Source of the DNA: Burkholderia vietnamiensis LMG 10929
Lineage (GTDB): Bacteria; Pseudomonadota; Gammaproteobacteria; Burkholderiales; Burkholderiaceae
Length of the DNA: 64,000 bases
Direction: 5' to 3'
Assembly: GCF_000959445.1 (NCBI RefSeq)
Contig: NZ_CP009632.1
Location: 186,001 to 250,000 of the forward strand
The position numbers and the translations under genes are program-made. Of the stretch, positions 18,854-31,575 are shown one piece after another. The notes under the pieces were generated by a model that was not told the origin of the DNA, did not search any database, and saw nothing but the letters and a program-made list of their open reading frames with translations. Position 1 is the stretch's first letter. Each line of letters opens with the position of its first letter.

Positions 18854-19774
18854 GTGAAGTTGTCGTTTGAGGTCATGGAGGCGCTCGATGCCATCGACCG
18901 CACGGGCACGTTCGCGGAAGCGGCCGTGCTGCTCCATCGCGTGCCGTCCGCGTTGACTTATCTGGTGCAGAAGACCGAGAGCGAGCTCGGCGTCACGCTG
19001 TTCGATCGCAGCGGGCGGCGCGCGCAGCTGACCGACGCGGGCCGTCTGCTGGTCGACGACGGCCGCCGCCTGCTGCGCGCCGGGCGCGAGCTGGAGGACC
19101 GGATCCGCGGCGTCCATGCCGGATGGGAGGCGGAGCTGCGCCTGTGCGTCGACGAAATCCTGCCGCTCGCGTCGTTGTGGCCCCACGTGCGCGCGTTCTA
19201 CGCGCTGCAGATGACGACGCGGCTGCGTTTCTCGACCGAAGTGCTCGGTGGCGTGTGGGACGCGCTCGTGTCCGGGCGTGCCGATATCGCGATCGGCGCA
19301 GCCGGGGAGCCGCCGCACGCGCCGAACATCGCCGCAAGACCGATCGGCGTGTTGCGCCACGTGTTCGTCGTCGCGCCGCAGCATCCGCTGGCCGCGGTCG
19401 ACGCACCGCTCGACAGCGGCGTCATTTCGGGCCATCGCGGCGTGGTGATCAGCGACACGTCGCGCGACCTCGAACCGAAGTCGGTGGCCGTCCACGACGG
19501 GCAGCCGGTCATCGTCGTGCCGACGCTGGCCGCCAAGCTCGAGCTGCTGTGCGAAGGCCTCGCGGTCGGCATGCTGCCGGCGCCCGTCGCCGAGGAGCCG
19601 ATTCGTCAGGGCAAGCTCGTCGAGCGGCGGCTGACGGGCGTGCGCGAGCATACGAACTGCTATCTCGGCTGGCGGGAGGACAAGGCCGGGCGCGCATTGA
19701 GCTGGTGGCTCGAGCAACTCGACGAGGTCGACCTGGTCGCGGCGCTGTTCGGCGCACGCAGCGCCGCCGCGTGA
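18854..19774 (+). CDS. LysR-family transcriptional regulator
   Basis: About 306 residues. The N-terminal winged helix-turn-helix (MEALDAIDRTGTFAEAA, then a recognition helix with SALTYLVQK) is followed by the LysR effector-binding domain (about residues 90-295). I chose GTG at 18854 because AAAGG at 18841-18845 is spaced correctly for it; an in-frame GTG at 18845 would overlap that site. It is divergent from acnB across a ~400-bp region, and LysR proteins often act on the neighbouring divergent gene. Regulation of acnB or of itself is therefore possible, but not shown. The co-inducer is unknown. Confidence 0.88.
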   Translation: MKLSFEVMEALDAIDRTGTFAEAAVLLHRVPSALTYLVQKTESELGVTLFDRSGRRAQLTDAGRLLVDDGRRLLRAGRELEDRIRGVHAGWEAELRLCVDEILPLASLWPHVRAFYALQMTTRLRFSTEVLGGVWDALVSGRADIAIGAAGEPPHAPNIAARPIGVLRHVFVVAPQHPLAAVDAPLDSGVISGHRGVVISDTSRDLEPKSVAVHDGQPVIVVPTLAAKLELLCEGLAVGMLPAPVAEEPIRQGKLVERRLTGVREHTNCYLGWREDKAGRALSWWLEQLDEVDLVAALFGARSAAA

Positions 19775-20179
19775 CGCCCGGCCGCACCCGGCGATCGTGT
19801 GGCAGCGGCAGCGGCAGCGCTGCGCCGCAGGCGGTCCGACGGTCCGGCCGTCACGCGGCAGCGCTACATTTCGCCGCGCCGCCCTGTAAATGTCGCCACG
19901 GGGCTCAATTCTTGTCCGAACCTGTCGTTAACCCGGAATGGCCGCTCTCGATGGGGCCGCACGCCGGCGTATGGATGTGCTGAACGATGGAATGGCCAAC
20001 GCGCCGCGCAAAAGTGTCGCGCTCGTCGCGACGGCGACCGGTCGGCCGGTCGCCTTCAAGGCCGTTGAGCAGGCAACCGTTCGGCGCAAATGCAATCACA
20101 TCTTGCCTGCCGTTGCAGGCGAGCCCGCAGGGTGCCCGATCGAAGTGCGCCGGCGAGGACTTTTCGTGTTGATTAGAGA
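19775..20179. other. Intergenic region, no gene recognised
   Basis: About 405 bp between the LysR gene and the cyclic-di-GMP gene. It contains GC-rich simple-sequence stretches near 19800 (CGGCAG-type repeats) and short open frames without recognisable domains. The promoter of the downstream gene must lie here, but no clear element is visible. Confidence 0.35.
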
Positions 20180-22693
20180 ATGTACCCGAACAGCTACGAT
20201 GTTCCGATTGGACGCCTCGTCGCGCGTCAGATCCTGTCCTGCGACCCTGCCACGCCGGTGCGCGAGGTTGCGCGGCGCATGTTCGCCGAGCGCCGCAGCT
20301 CGATCGTCGTGATGGAGGGCCAGCAGGTCGTCGGCATCTGGACCGAGCACGACGCGCTGTCGGCCGGCGACGATCCCGACGCGCTCGACCGCCCGGTCGG
20401 CGACGTGATGAGCCGTCCGGTGCTGACGCTCGACGCGTCGACGCCGCTGGGCGAAGCCGCGATGCGATTCAAGGAGTCGGGCGTACGGCACTTCATCGTG
20501 GTCCGCGACGGCGCGGCGATCGGCGTGCTGACGCAGACCGACGTCGTCGTGAACCAGGGCCCGGAATTCTTCCTGCATCTGAAGCCGATCGAATCGATCC
20601 GCGTCCATCTGCCCGTGGTGGTGTCCGAGCACGATGCGCTGCCCGACGTCGTCGCGCGGATGCGCGCGCAGCGGCTCGATGCGATTCTGGTCCGTTACGA
20701 CGACGGCGAGCACGGCATCCTCACCGAACGCGACGTCGTGCGGCTGCTGGCTCAGAGCGGCGTGCGAGGCGCGGTGGGCGCATGCGCGAGCAAGCCGTTG
20801 CAGATGCTGCTCGCCACGCAGAGCCTGTATGCGGCGCAGCGCTTCATGACCGAGCACAACATGCGGCACGTCGGCATCTGCGACGAGGAAGGGCGGCTCA
20901 CCGGCCTGCTTGGCTTCGCCGACGTGCTGCTGAGCATCGAGCACGAATACGCGAACGAGCTGCGCAGCGCGCTGCGCGAGCGCGACGAGGCGCTGGGCCT
21001 CGCGCGCTTCAACCTGCGCATGGCGGACCGCGTGTTCGAATCGGCACTGGAAGGGATCATGGTGACCGATCGCCACGCGCGGATCGAGCGCGTGAATCAG
21101 GCGTTCACGCGTCTGACCGGCTACACCGAGGACGAAGTGGTCGGCCGCAACCCGGCGATGCTGAGCTCGGGCCGTCAGACGCCTGATTTCTACAAGCAGC
21201 TGTGGCATTCGCTGACGACCGACGGCCACTGGCAGGGCGAAATCTGGAATCGCCGCAAGAGCGGCGAGCTGTTCCTCGAATACCTGACGATCACCAGCAT
21301 TCGCGACAACGCCGGCGAGATCTCGCACTACGCGGCGATTTTTTCCGACATCACGCAGCGTCGCCAGGCCGAGGAGCGGCTGGGCTATCTCGCCACCCAC
21401 GACGTGCTGACCAATCTCGCGAATCGCGCGCTGTTCGAGGAGCGGCTCGCGCGCTCGATCGTCCAGGCGAAGCGGCTCGGCCGCAAGGTCGCGGTGATGT
21501 ACGTCGATCTCGACCGCTTCAAGCTCGTCAACGATACGCTCGGCCACAACGCCGGCGACGAGGTGCTGAAGGTGGTCGCCGGGCGCATCGCCGGGCAGGT
21601 GCTTTCGAACGACACCGTGGCGCGCATGGGCGGCGACGAGTTCGCGATCGTGCTCGAGGAGTTCGACGACGTGCGCGACGTCGGCCGCATCGCGCGCAAT
21701 CTGCTCGACGAAGTCGGCCAGTCGATCGAAATCGAGGGTCGCGAGATCTTCGTGACGCCGAGCATCGGCATCAGCATCTATCCGGACGACGGCATCGACG
21801 CCGAACATCTGCTGCTGCTCGCGGACCAGGCGATGTACGGCGCGAAGAACCGCGGCAGGAACGTGTTCCAGTTCTTCGAGAGCAAGATGACGTCGTCGGC
21901 GATCGAGCAGCTCGAAACGCTCGGCGAGCTGCATCGTGCGCTCGAGCAGAACGAATTCAGGCTGTTCTACCAGCCGCAGTACGATCTGGCGAGCGGCCGG
22001 ATCGTCGGGGTGGAGGCGCTGCTGCGCTGGTTGCATCCGCGCCGCGGCCTCGTCGCGCCGGGCGAGTTCATCGGGCTCGCCGAGCGCTCCGCGTTGATCG
22101 TCCCGATCGGGCGCTGGGTGCTGCAGGAGGCGTGCCGCCAGGCGCGCCGCTGGCTCGACGAAGGCTTCGAGTTCGGGCGCGTGTCGGTGAACGTGTCGGC
22201 GCGCCAGTGTTTCACTGACCATTTTCTCAGCGACCTGACGACCATCCTCAGCGAAACCGCGTTGCCGACCAAATGCCTGCAGCTGGAGCTGCTCGAGAGC
22301 ATGGCGATGAACACCCGCGAGGAGATCGGCATCCTGCTGCGCGAACTCGCGATCCGCGGGATCAGCCTCGCGATCGACGATTTCGGCACCGGCTATTCGT
22401 CGCTCGTGTATCTGAAGGATCTGCCCGTCGATACGCTGAAGATCGACCGCTCGTTCCTCACGGATTGCGGGACCGGCAGCACGGACGACGCGATCGTGCG
22501 CGCGATCGTCGCGATGGGGCGCGCGCTCGGCCTGCACGTCGTGATGGAGGGTGTCGAGACCGAACAGCAGCTGAGCTTCCTGCAGGAGATCGGCTGCCAT
22601 CAGGTGCAGGGCTTCCTGCTCGCGCGGCCGCAACCGGCCGAGCAACTGGCGCGAAGCGTGTCGCGCCGCGGCGCGGAGCTGCTCGTCGACTAA
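20180..22693 (+). CDS. CBS-PAS-GGDEF-EAL cyclic-di-GMP protein
   Basis: An 837-residue soluble protein. The N-terminal ~265 residues contain two CBS pairs (first near 8-125, second near 135-255), which usually sense adenine nucleotides. A PAS/PAC module follows (about 275-400). The GGDEF domain carries an intact GGDEF signature at 484-488, and the EAL domain has E612-A-L with DDFGTGYSSL, so both cyclase and phosphodiesterase activities are possible. The position of the inhibitory RxxD I-site reads LSND, so product inhibition is probably lost. The ATG at 20180 has no good Shine-Dalgarno but starts directly at the CBS region. The gene is monocistronic. Confidence 0.9.
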   Translation: MYPNSYDVPIGRLVARQILSCDPATPVREVARRMFAERRSSIVVMEGQQVVGIWTEHDALSAGDDPDALDRPVGDVMSRPVLTLDASTPLGEAAMRFKESGVRHFIVVRDGAAIGVLTQTDVVVNQGPEFFLHLKPIESIRVHLPVVVSEHDALPDVVARMRAQRLDAILVRYDDGEHGILTERDVVRLLAQSGVRGAVGACASKPLQMLLATQSLYAAQRFMTEHNMRHVGICDEEGRLTGLLGFADVLLSIEHEYANELRSALRERDEALGLARFNLRMADRVFESALEGIMVTDRHARIERVNQAFTRLTGYTEDEVVGRNPAMLSSGRQTPDFYKQLWHSLTTDGHWQGEIWNRRKSGELFLEYLTITSIRDNAGEISHYAAIFSDITQRRQAEERLGYLATHDVLTNLANRALFEERLARSIVQAKRLGRKVAVMYVDLDRFKLVNDTLGHNAGDEVLKVVAGRIAGQVLSNDTVARMGGDEFAIVLEEFDDVRDVGRIARNLLDEVGQSIEIEGREIFVTPSIGISIYPDDGIDAEHLLLLADQAMYGAKNRGRNVFQFFESKMTSSAIEQLETLGELHRALEQNEFRLFYQPQYDLASGRIVGVEALLRWLHPRRGLVAPGEFIGLAERSALIVPIGRWVLQEACRQARRWLDEGFEFGRVSVNVSARQCFTDHFLSDLTTILSETALPTKCLQLELLESMAMNTREEIGILLRELAIRGISLAIDDFGTGYSSLVYLKDLPVDTLKIDRSFLTDCGTGSTDDAIVRAIVAMGRALGLHVVMEGVETEQQLSFLQEIGCHQVQGFLLARPQPAEQLARSVSRRGAELLVD

Positions 22694-22721
22694 GGCTTCG
22701 CGCGCGGCGGCAGGCGACCTT

Positions 22722-22759
22722 GTGAGCCGTCCGGGCGCCGTGCGGCGCCCGTGGCTCAC
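22722..22759. terminator. Bidirectional hairpin between convergent genes
   Basis: Long imperfect hairpin: outer stem GTGAGCC (22722-22728) with GGCTCAC (22753-22759), inner stem GGGCGCC (22733-22739) with GGCGCCC (22744-22750) and a 4-nt loop. It lies between the convergent cyclic-di-GMP gene and trpS. There is no T-tract. Confidence 0.6.
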
Positions 22760-22777
22760 GAGCGCCCAAGCGCCGGC

Positions 22778-26029
<3,252 letters not shown>

Positions 26030-26033
<4 letters not shown>

Positions 26034-26707
26034 CGTTCTCCATCGTCGGCCGCTGCGCCGAAACGGGCCAGCTCGGGATCGCGATCAGCTCGTCGAGCAT
26101 CGCGGTGGGCGCGCGCTGCCCATGGGTGCGGGCGGGTGTCGGCGCAGTGGCGACGCAGAACGTCACGCTGCCCGCGCTCGGCCCGCAGACCCTCGATCTG
26201 ATCGAGCATCAGCAACTGGCGCCGGCCGCCGCGCTCGATCGCGCGCTGAACGCGAACGGCTGGAGCCAGTATCGACAGGTGACGGCGATCGATGCGCAGG
26301 GCCGCACCGCGTGCTTCACCGGCAGCGAGGCGCTCGGCACGCATCACGCGGTGCAAGGCGAGCAATGCGTGGCGGCCGGCAACCTGCTGACCGCGCCGGC
26401 CGTGATCGACGCGATGGCGCGTGCGTTCGAACAGGCGCCGGGGCTGTTGGCCGAGCGCCTGCTCGCCGCGCTGCATGCGGCGGTCGCGGCGGGCGGCGAG
26501 GCCGGCCCGGTGCATTCGGCGGCGTTGACGGTGGCCGGCGACGTGACCTGGCCGATCGTCGACCTGCGCGTCGACTGGGCCGATGCCGATCCGATCGGGC
26601 AGCTCGATGCGCTGTGGCGCGCGTATTGCCCGCAGATGCAGGATTACCAGACGCGCGCGCTGAACCCGACCGCCGCACCGAGCTACGGAGTGCCCGGCGA
26701 TGAGTGA
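26030..26707 (+). CDS. DUF1028 family protein (Ntn-hydrolase-like)
   Basis: A 225-residue DUF1028 protein: it starts with TFSIVGRCAETGQLGIAISS and contains the CPWVRAGVGAVATQN block typical of the family. Relatives are regarded as having an Ntn-hydrolase-like fold, with an amidohydrolase or peptidase role suspected but unproven. The gene overlaps RidA upstream by 4 bases and the M20 hydrolase downstream by 8, so it is in the middle of a coupled operon. Co-occurrence with RidA and an ArgE-like hydrolase suggests that it cleaves an amide-type intermediate; this is inference. Confidence 0.88.
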
Positions 26708-27863
26708 CACGTCGAGCCGTATGCTGCTGGCGCGGCTGGTCGGCTTCGCGACGGTCAGCCGCGATTCGAATCTCGCGATGATCGACTTCATCCGCGACTA
26801 TCTCGACGGCTACGGCGTGACGAGCGAGCTGTTCTACAACGCGGAAGGCACCAAGGCGAGCCTGTACGCGACGATCGGGCCGCGCGATCGCAGCGGCATC
26901 GCGCTTTCCGGGCATACGGACGTGGTGCCGGTGGACGGGCAGGCCTGGACGGTCGAGCCGTTCCGGCTGACCGAGCGCGACGGCCGCCTGTACGGGCGCG
27001 GCACGGCCGACATGAAAGGCTTCATCGCGTCGATGCTCGCGGCCGTGCCGGCGTTGGTCGCTCGGCCGCTGCATACACCGGTGCATCTGCTGCTGTCGTA
27101 CGACGAGGAGATCGGTTGCGTCGGCGTTCGGCCGATGCTCGAAGCGCTCGCCGGGCGCGAGCATCGCCCGCGCGTGTGCGTGATCGGCGAGCCGACCGGG
27201 CTGCAGCCGGTGCTTGGCCACAAGGGCAAGCTCGCGATGCGGTGTCACGTGAAGGGCGCGGCGTGCCACTCCGCGTATGCGCCGCTCGGCGTCAACGCGA
27301 TCGACTACGCGGCGAAGCTGATCGCCCGGCTCGGCGAAATCGGTGCGGCGCTCGCGCGGCCCGAGCATCGCGACGAGCGCTTCGATCCGCCGTTCTCGAC
27401 CGTGCAGACCGGCTTGATCAGCGGCGGCCGCGCGCTGAACATCGTGCCGGCCGAATGCGAATTTGATTTCGAGGTGCGGGCGCTGCCGAGCTTCGACGCG
27501 CACGACGTGCCGAGCCAGTTGCAGCAGTACGCGCAAGGCGAGCTGTTGCCCAGGATGCGCGCGGTGCAGCCCGACACCGATATCCGTCTGCAAGCGCTCG
27601 GCGCCTATCCGGGGCTTGCCACGGCGCCGGACAGCGACGCGGCGCGGCTGATCGCGATGCTCAGCGGTTCCGACGCATTCGGCACGGTCGCGTTCGGCAC
27701 CGAGGGCGGATTGTTCGGCGCGGCCGGCATGCCAACCGTCGTGTGCGGGCCGGGCAGCATGGACCAGGGGCACAAGCCCGACGAGTTCGTCACGCTCGAA
27801 CAGCTGCACGGATGCGACGCGATGTTGGGGCGTCTCGTCTCGCACGTCGCTGCGTCCGCGTGA
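26700..27863 (+). CDS. ArgE/DapE-family (M20) deacylase
   Basis: A 387-residue zinc-dependent M20 amidohydrolase related to acetylornithine deacetylase. Metal-site motifs are visible: GHTDVVPVDGQAW (first ligand His plus catalytic Asp), GRGTADMKG (bridging Asp), DEEIGCVG (catalytic Glu pair), GEPTGLQP and a final GHKPDEF His. The central dimerisation/lid domain is present (about 175-290). Because it sits in a catabolic-type operon rather than with arg genes, removal of an N-acyl or N-carbamoyl group from a pathway intermediate is more likely than arginine synthesis. The start overlaps the DUF1028 stop region. Confidence 0.9.
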   Translation: MSDTSSRMLLARLVGFATVSRDSNLAMIDFIRDYLDGYGVTSELFYNAEGTKASLYATIGPRDRSGIALSGHTDVVPVDGQAWTVEPFRLTERDGRLYGRGTADMKGFIASMLAAVPALVARPLHTPVHLLLSYDEEIGCVGVRPMLEALAGREHRPRVCVIGEPTGLQPVLGHKGKLAMRCHVKGAACHSAYAPLGVNAIDYAAKLIARLGEIGAALARPEHRDERFDPPFSTVQTGLISGGRALNIVPAECEFDFEVRALPSFDAHDVPSQLQQYAQGELLPRMRAVQPDTDIRLQALGAYPGLATAPDSDAARLIAMLSGSDAFGTVAFGTEGGLFGAAGMPTVVCGPGSMDQGHKPDEFVTLEQLHGCDAMLGRLVSHVAASA

Positions 27864-27885
27864 TCGTCGCGGCGGCCGCACGTTT

Positions 27886-28809
27886 CTACCGGCCCGTCTG
27901 CTCGACGATCTGCGCAAGCCGCTGGCGGCAGAAGTCGACGAACGACTGCGCCTGCTTGGTGAGCTGCCCGCGCTTGAGCCGCGCGCTCACGAGCCCCGAC
28001 GGGCTCACCGTTTCGCTGAGATCGACCGTCACCACGCGCCGGCCGTCGTAGGTGTATTCGGAATGCGGGCGCGTGACGAGCAATGAGAAACCGAAGCCCT
28101 GTCCGACCATCCCGCGCACCATCTCGATCGACGGCGATGCGAACACGATGTTCGGCGTGAGCCCGAGCTCGCGGAACAGGCTGACGAAATAGGTGCGGCT
28201 CGGCAGCACGTCGAGCAGGATCATCGGCTCGACGCTCAGCTCGCGCAGCGACACGTGCGTCTGTTCCGCGAACCGGTGGTTCTCCGGCAGCAGCACGTAC
28301 GGCTGCTGCGCGGGCATCAGCGGCTCGGTCTCGATCGTCCCGTCGAGGTCGTGGTCGTACAGGAACGCGAGGTCGAACGTGCCGGCGGTGAGCCCCTGTA
28401 CGAGCTCGTGCTGCTCGCCGTCGCGCAGCCGGATGTTCACGCCCGGATAGCGCTCGCGAAAGCCGGCGATCAGCTGCGGCAGATAGAGCGGCGCGACCGT
28501 CTCGAAGCAGCCGATATCGATCTGGCCGGTCACGACGTCGTTGTCGGCCAGCGCGTTCTGTTCGAACTCGTGCGCGATGCGCAGCAGCTCCTGCGCCTTG
28601 CGGTAGAAACGCGTGCCGCCCGGCGTCAGCGACACGCCCTGCGCGTGATGGCGGATGAACAGCTTCACGCCGAAACTTTCCTCGAGCCCCTTGATCGCGC
28701 TGGAGATCGACGGCTGCGCGATGAACAGCTGGCGCGACGCCTCGGCGACGCTGCCGGACTCCACCGTCGTCACGAAATATTTCAGTTGCCGCAAAGTGTA
28801 GTGAGCCAC
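27886..28809 (-). CDS. LysR-family transcriptional regulator
   Basis: A 307-residue LysR protein. The winged helix region is YTLRQLKYFVTTVESGSVAE followed by a recognition helix with QPSISSAIK; the effector domain spans about 90-295. The start is GTG at 28809, with AGAGG 5 bases upstream. It is convergent with the M20 hydrolase gene (22-bp gap) and divergent from the NCS1 permease. The sequence most resembles the CynR/CysB-like LysR branch by general appearance. It is the obvious candidate regulator for the monooxygenase-to-permease cluster. Confidence 0.9.
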   Translation of the reverse strand: MAHYTLRQLKYFVTTVESGSVAEASRQLFIAQPSISSAIKGLEESFGVKLFIRHHAQGVSLTPGGTRFYRKAQELLRIAHEFEQNALADNDVVTGQIDIGCFETVAPLYLPQLIAGFRERYPGVNIRLRDGEQHELVQGLTAGTFDLAFLYDHDLDGTIETEPLMPAQQPYVLLPENHRFAEQTHVSLRELSVEPMILLDVLPSRTYFVSLFRELGLTPNIVFASPSIEMVRGMVGQGFGFSLLVTRPHSEYTYDGRRVVTVDLSETVSPSGLVSARLKRGQLTKQAQSFVDFCRQRLAQIVEQTGR

Positions 28810-28937
28810 GAGCACCTCTGATACGCGCCGCGGCGGCGCGTGCCGCCGCGCAGCGCATGCTGTCCGCTGGATGCGTAGCACCTTACCCGAACCCGCGCGG
28901 CGCCGAAATTTCCCCTGCAGAGCTTTTTCGTATGTCT

Positions 28938-28961
28938 CGGAAATATTTTTAGTATTTTCGG
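28938..28961. promoter_or_regulatory. Operator/promoter candidate between LysR and permease
   Basis: Imperfect inverted repeat CGGAAATA (28938-28945) with TATTTTCGG (28953-28961), separated by an AT-only spacer. It is the only strongly AT-rich site in the ~314-bp divergent region, about 130 bp from the LysR start and 165 bp from the permease start. Its form fits a LysR binding site (T-N11-A type dyad). Confidence 0.45.
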
Positions 28962-29123
28962 GTCGCGACGCGCGTGGCGCACCATCGTCTCCAATCCGGA
29001 TCGCGACAAATGCGCGCACGTGCTGCGCCTCGCCGCGCATCCGGACCTGATTGCCGGCACGCACGCTCGCGCGCCGGCCGACACGGCAGGCGCGCGTTAC
29101 TGCGCACGACAGGAGACTTGACC

Positions 29124-30545
29124 ATGACGACCGCGGATCGCAACGCGTCATCGATGATAGAGAAGCACACGATCGGCTACGTGCCGCCCGCGGAACGCCA
29201 CGGCAACGTGCGCGACCTGTTCACGCTCTGGTTCGGCGGCAACATCGCGCCGCTGCCGATCGTGACCGGCGCGCTCGGCGTGCAGCTGTTTCATTTGAAC
29301 CTGATGTGGGCGATCGTCGCGATCGTCGTCGGGCAGGCGGTGGGCGGCGTGCTGATGGCGCTGCATTCGGCGCAAGGCCCGCAGATGGGCATTCCGCAGA
29401 TGATCCAGAGCCGCGCGCAGTTCGGCTCGTGGGGCGCGCTGCTGGTCACGGTGATCGCGGCGGTGATGTACGTCGGCTTCTTCGCATCGAACATCGTGCT
29501 GGCCGGCAAGTCGGTGCACGGCATCGCATCGTCGGTGCCGGTGCCCGTCGGGATCGTGATCGGCGCGGTGGGCTCGGGGCTGATCGGGATCGTCGGCTAC
29601 CGGTTCATCCACATCCTCAACCGGATCGGCACGTGGGTGCTCGGCATCGGCATCCTGGTCGGCTTCTGGATGATCCTGTCGCACGTGAGCACCGCCGATT
29701 TCTTCACGCGCGGCGGCTTCGACTTCGCGGGCTGGCTCGCGACGGTCTCGCTGTCGGCGCTGTGGCAGATCGCGTTCGCGCCGTACGTGTCGGACTATTC
29801 GCGGTATCTGCCGGAAGACGTCGGCGTCGCGTCGACGTTCTGGGCCACCTATCTCGGCTGCACGATCGGCTCGACGCTTGCGTTCATCTTCGGCGCGGTC
29901 GCGGCGCTCGCGGTGCCGGCCGGCGTCGACACGATGGACGCCGTCAAGCAGGCGACCGGCCCGCTCGGCCCGCTGATGCTGGTGCTGTTCCTGTTGAGCG
30001 TGATCAGCCACAACGCGCTGAACCTGTACGGCGCGGTGCTCGCGGTCATCACGTCGGTGCAGACCTTCGCGTACCGCTGGATTCCGACCGCGAAGGCGCG
30101 CGCCGTGCTGTCGGTCGTGATCTTCGTCGGCTGCTGCTACGCGGCGATCGGCGCGTCGACGAACTTCGTCGGCAATCTCGTCGATCTGGTGCTCGCGCTG
30201 CTCGTGGTGCTGGTGCCGTGGACGGCGATCAACCTGATCGACTTCTACGTGATTCACAAGGGCAAGTACGACATCGACGCGATCTTCACCGCGGACGGCG
30301 GCGTGTACGGCCGCTTCAATCCGCAGGCGCTGCTCGCGTATGCGATCGGGATCGTCGTGCAGATTCCGTTCATGAATACGCCGATGTACGCGGGTCCGAT
30401 TCCCGCGCATCTGGGCGGCGCGGATCTGTCGTGGCTGGTTGGCCTCTTGCTGACCTCGCCGCTGTACTACTGGCTCGCGACGCGCGACAGCGCGTACCGG
30501 CGCCGGCAGACGGGCGCGCAGTTGCCGTCGTCGTCGGCGCGGTGA
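29124..30545 (+). CDS. NCS1-family nucleobase/allantoin-type permease
   Basis: A 473-residue inner-membrane transporter of the nucleobase:cation symporter-1 family (cytosine/purine/hydantoin-type permeases), with about 12 hydrophobic segments. Motifs seen are WFGGNIAPLPIVTGALGVQ in helix 1 and IDFYVIHKGKYD near the C-terminal third, both typical of NCS1. The ATG at 29124 has AGGAGA 7 bases upstream. It probably imports the substrate of the neighbouring monooxygenase/RidA/DUF1028/hydrolase enzymes. The exact substrate is unknown; nucleobases, hydantoins or related N-heterocycles are the family's usual range. Confidence 0.9.
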   Translation: MTTADRNASSMIEKHTIGYVPPAERHGNVRDLFTLWFGGNIAPLPIVTGALGVQLFHLNLMWAIVAIVVGQAVGGVLMALHSAQGPQMGIPQMIQSRAQFGSWGALLVTVIAAVMYVGFFASNIVLAGKSVHGIASSVPVPVGIVIGAVGSGLIGIVGYRFIHILNRIGTWVLGIGILVGFWMILSHVSTADFFTRGGFDFAGWLATVSLSALWQIAFAPYVSDYSRYLPEDVGVASTFWATYLGCTIGSTLAFIFGAVAALAVPAGVDTMDAVKQATGPLGPLMLVLFLLSVISHNALNLYGAVLAVITSVQTFAYRWIPTAKARAVLSVVIFVGCCYAAIGASTNFVGNLVDLVLALLVVLVPWTAINLIDFYVIHKGKYDIDAIFTADGGVYGRFNPQALLAYAIGIVVQIPFMNTPMYAGPIPAHLGGADLSWLVGLLLTSPLYYWLATRDSAYRRRQTGAQLPSSSAR

Positions 30546-30603
30546 CGCGGTGAGTGCAGAGAGGGTCGGGCGAAGCGGCGGTCGCCGTGGTGGCGGGCGA
30601 TGA

Positions 30604-30631
30604 GGCATGGCCGGTGCGAACCGGCCATGCC
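30604..30631. terminator. Bidirectional terminator, 12-bp perfect stem
   Basis: A perfect 12-bp inverted repeat GGCATGGCCGGT (30604-30615) / ACCGGCCATGCC (30620-30631) is closed by a GCGA (GNRA-type) tetraloop. It lies between the convergent permease and encapsulin genes. It is very stable, without a T-tract. Confidence 0.75.
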
Positions 30632-30759
30632 GTGCGCTTCGTCGCGGGTGGTTGCCGTGCGATCGGATCGCATGGCTGCCCGCCGTCGCCGCCGGGCCAC
30701 CCCGGCGAGGCGCCCGATGCGTGCGACGCCGAGTAAGGCCGTCGCGCGCAGAGCCGACG

Positions 30760-31575
30760 TCAGACGGCGGCGCTGCCCTGCGGCGTGACGGCCACCGACG
30801 CCTCGCCCGTCAGCATCAGGAACGTGAGCGTCTCGCGCAGATACAGGCGCACGACCTTGTCGGTGTGGCTCGTATAGCCGATCGATACGTCTTCGCCGAG
30901 ATGCAGTTCATAGTCGCCGCCGCGCGTGGAGAGCACGCAGCCGCCGCTGATCGCGGGCGCCCAGATGATCTCGCCGCTGACGATGCGCTTGATGTGGCCG
31001 AGGACCGGATAGCCCTGGTCGCGCGCTTCGCTCAGCGCCGTGTAGGCATCGGAGCCGAGCACGACCGAGTACGGGCCGTCGACGCCGGCGAGCCGCAGCG
31101 CCTCGAGCGCGTCGCTGATCGCGTCCGGATATGCGCTGACGTCGGCCGGCAGCGCGAGCTTGCGGTTCGACGTGCCTTCGCGGATGCCGACGATGCCGGC
31201 CGCGGCATAGCCGTCGAAGATCGCGCCGTCTTCCGCGAAGGCGAGCCGTTGCGCGGCATCCTTGGCCGGCTGCCAGTCGGCGTCGCGCGCGCCGCGCTCG
31301 ACGCTGTCGATCGCATCGCGGCTCAGCTCGAACGGCACCGTCAGTTCGACGATCGTGCGGACTTCGCGTAGCCGTGCGCTCACCAGCTCGCGCGGGGCGG
31401 CGACGTCGCACAGGTGCCCGGTGCCGACGGCCGACAGCGCGGGGCCGGCCGGCCCCTCGACGTCGACCACGCGGCGCCCGGCCACCGAGCGCTTGAACGT
31501 GCGTGCGACTTCTTCCTCGATCTGCTGCCATGCGGACGCCGAAACCGGCGCGAGTTCGCGGTGCAGGTTATTCAT
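30760..31575 (-). CDS. Encapsulin shell protein (family 1)
   Basis: A 271-residue encapsulin (linocin-M18/HK97-fold) that self-assembles into a protein nanocompartment around cargo. The N-terminus NNLHRELAPVSASAWQQIEEE and the central GPYSVVLG region are characteristic, and length matches the T=1 class. It is translationally coupled to the upstream DyP peroxidase: its ATG overlaps the last codons of that gene, and its Shine-Dalgarno AAAGGAG lies inside the peroxidase's cargo-tag codons. The DyP carries a matching targeting tail, so the particle is predicted to package it, probably for oxidative-stress defence. A strong hairpin terminates the operon. Confidence 0.95.
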   Translation of the reverse strand: MNNLHRELAPVSASAWQQIEEEVARTFKRSVAGRRVVDVEGPAGPALSAVGTGHLCDVAAPRELVSARLREVRTIVELTVPFELSRDAIDSVERGARDADWQPAKDAAQRLAFAEDGAIFDGYAAAGIVGIREGTSNRKLALPADVSAYPDAISDALEALRLAGVDGPYSVVLGSDAYTALSEARDQGYPVLGHIKRIVSGEIIWAPAISGGCVLSTRGGDYELHLGEDVSIGYTSHTDKVVRLYLRETLTFLMLTGEASVAVTPQGSAAV

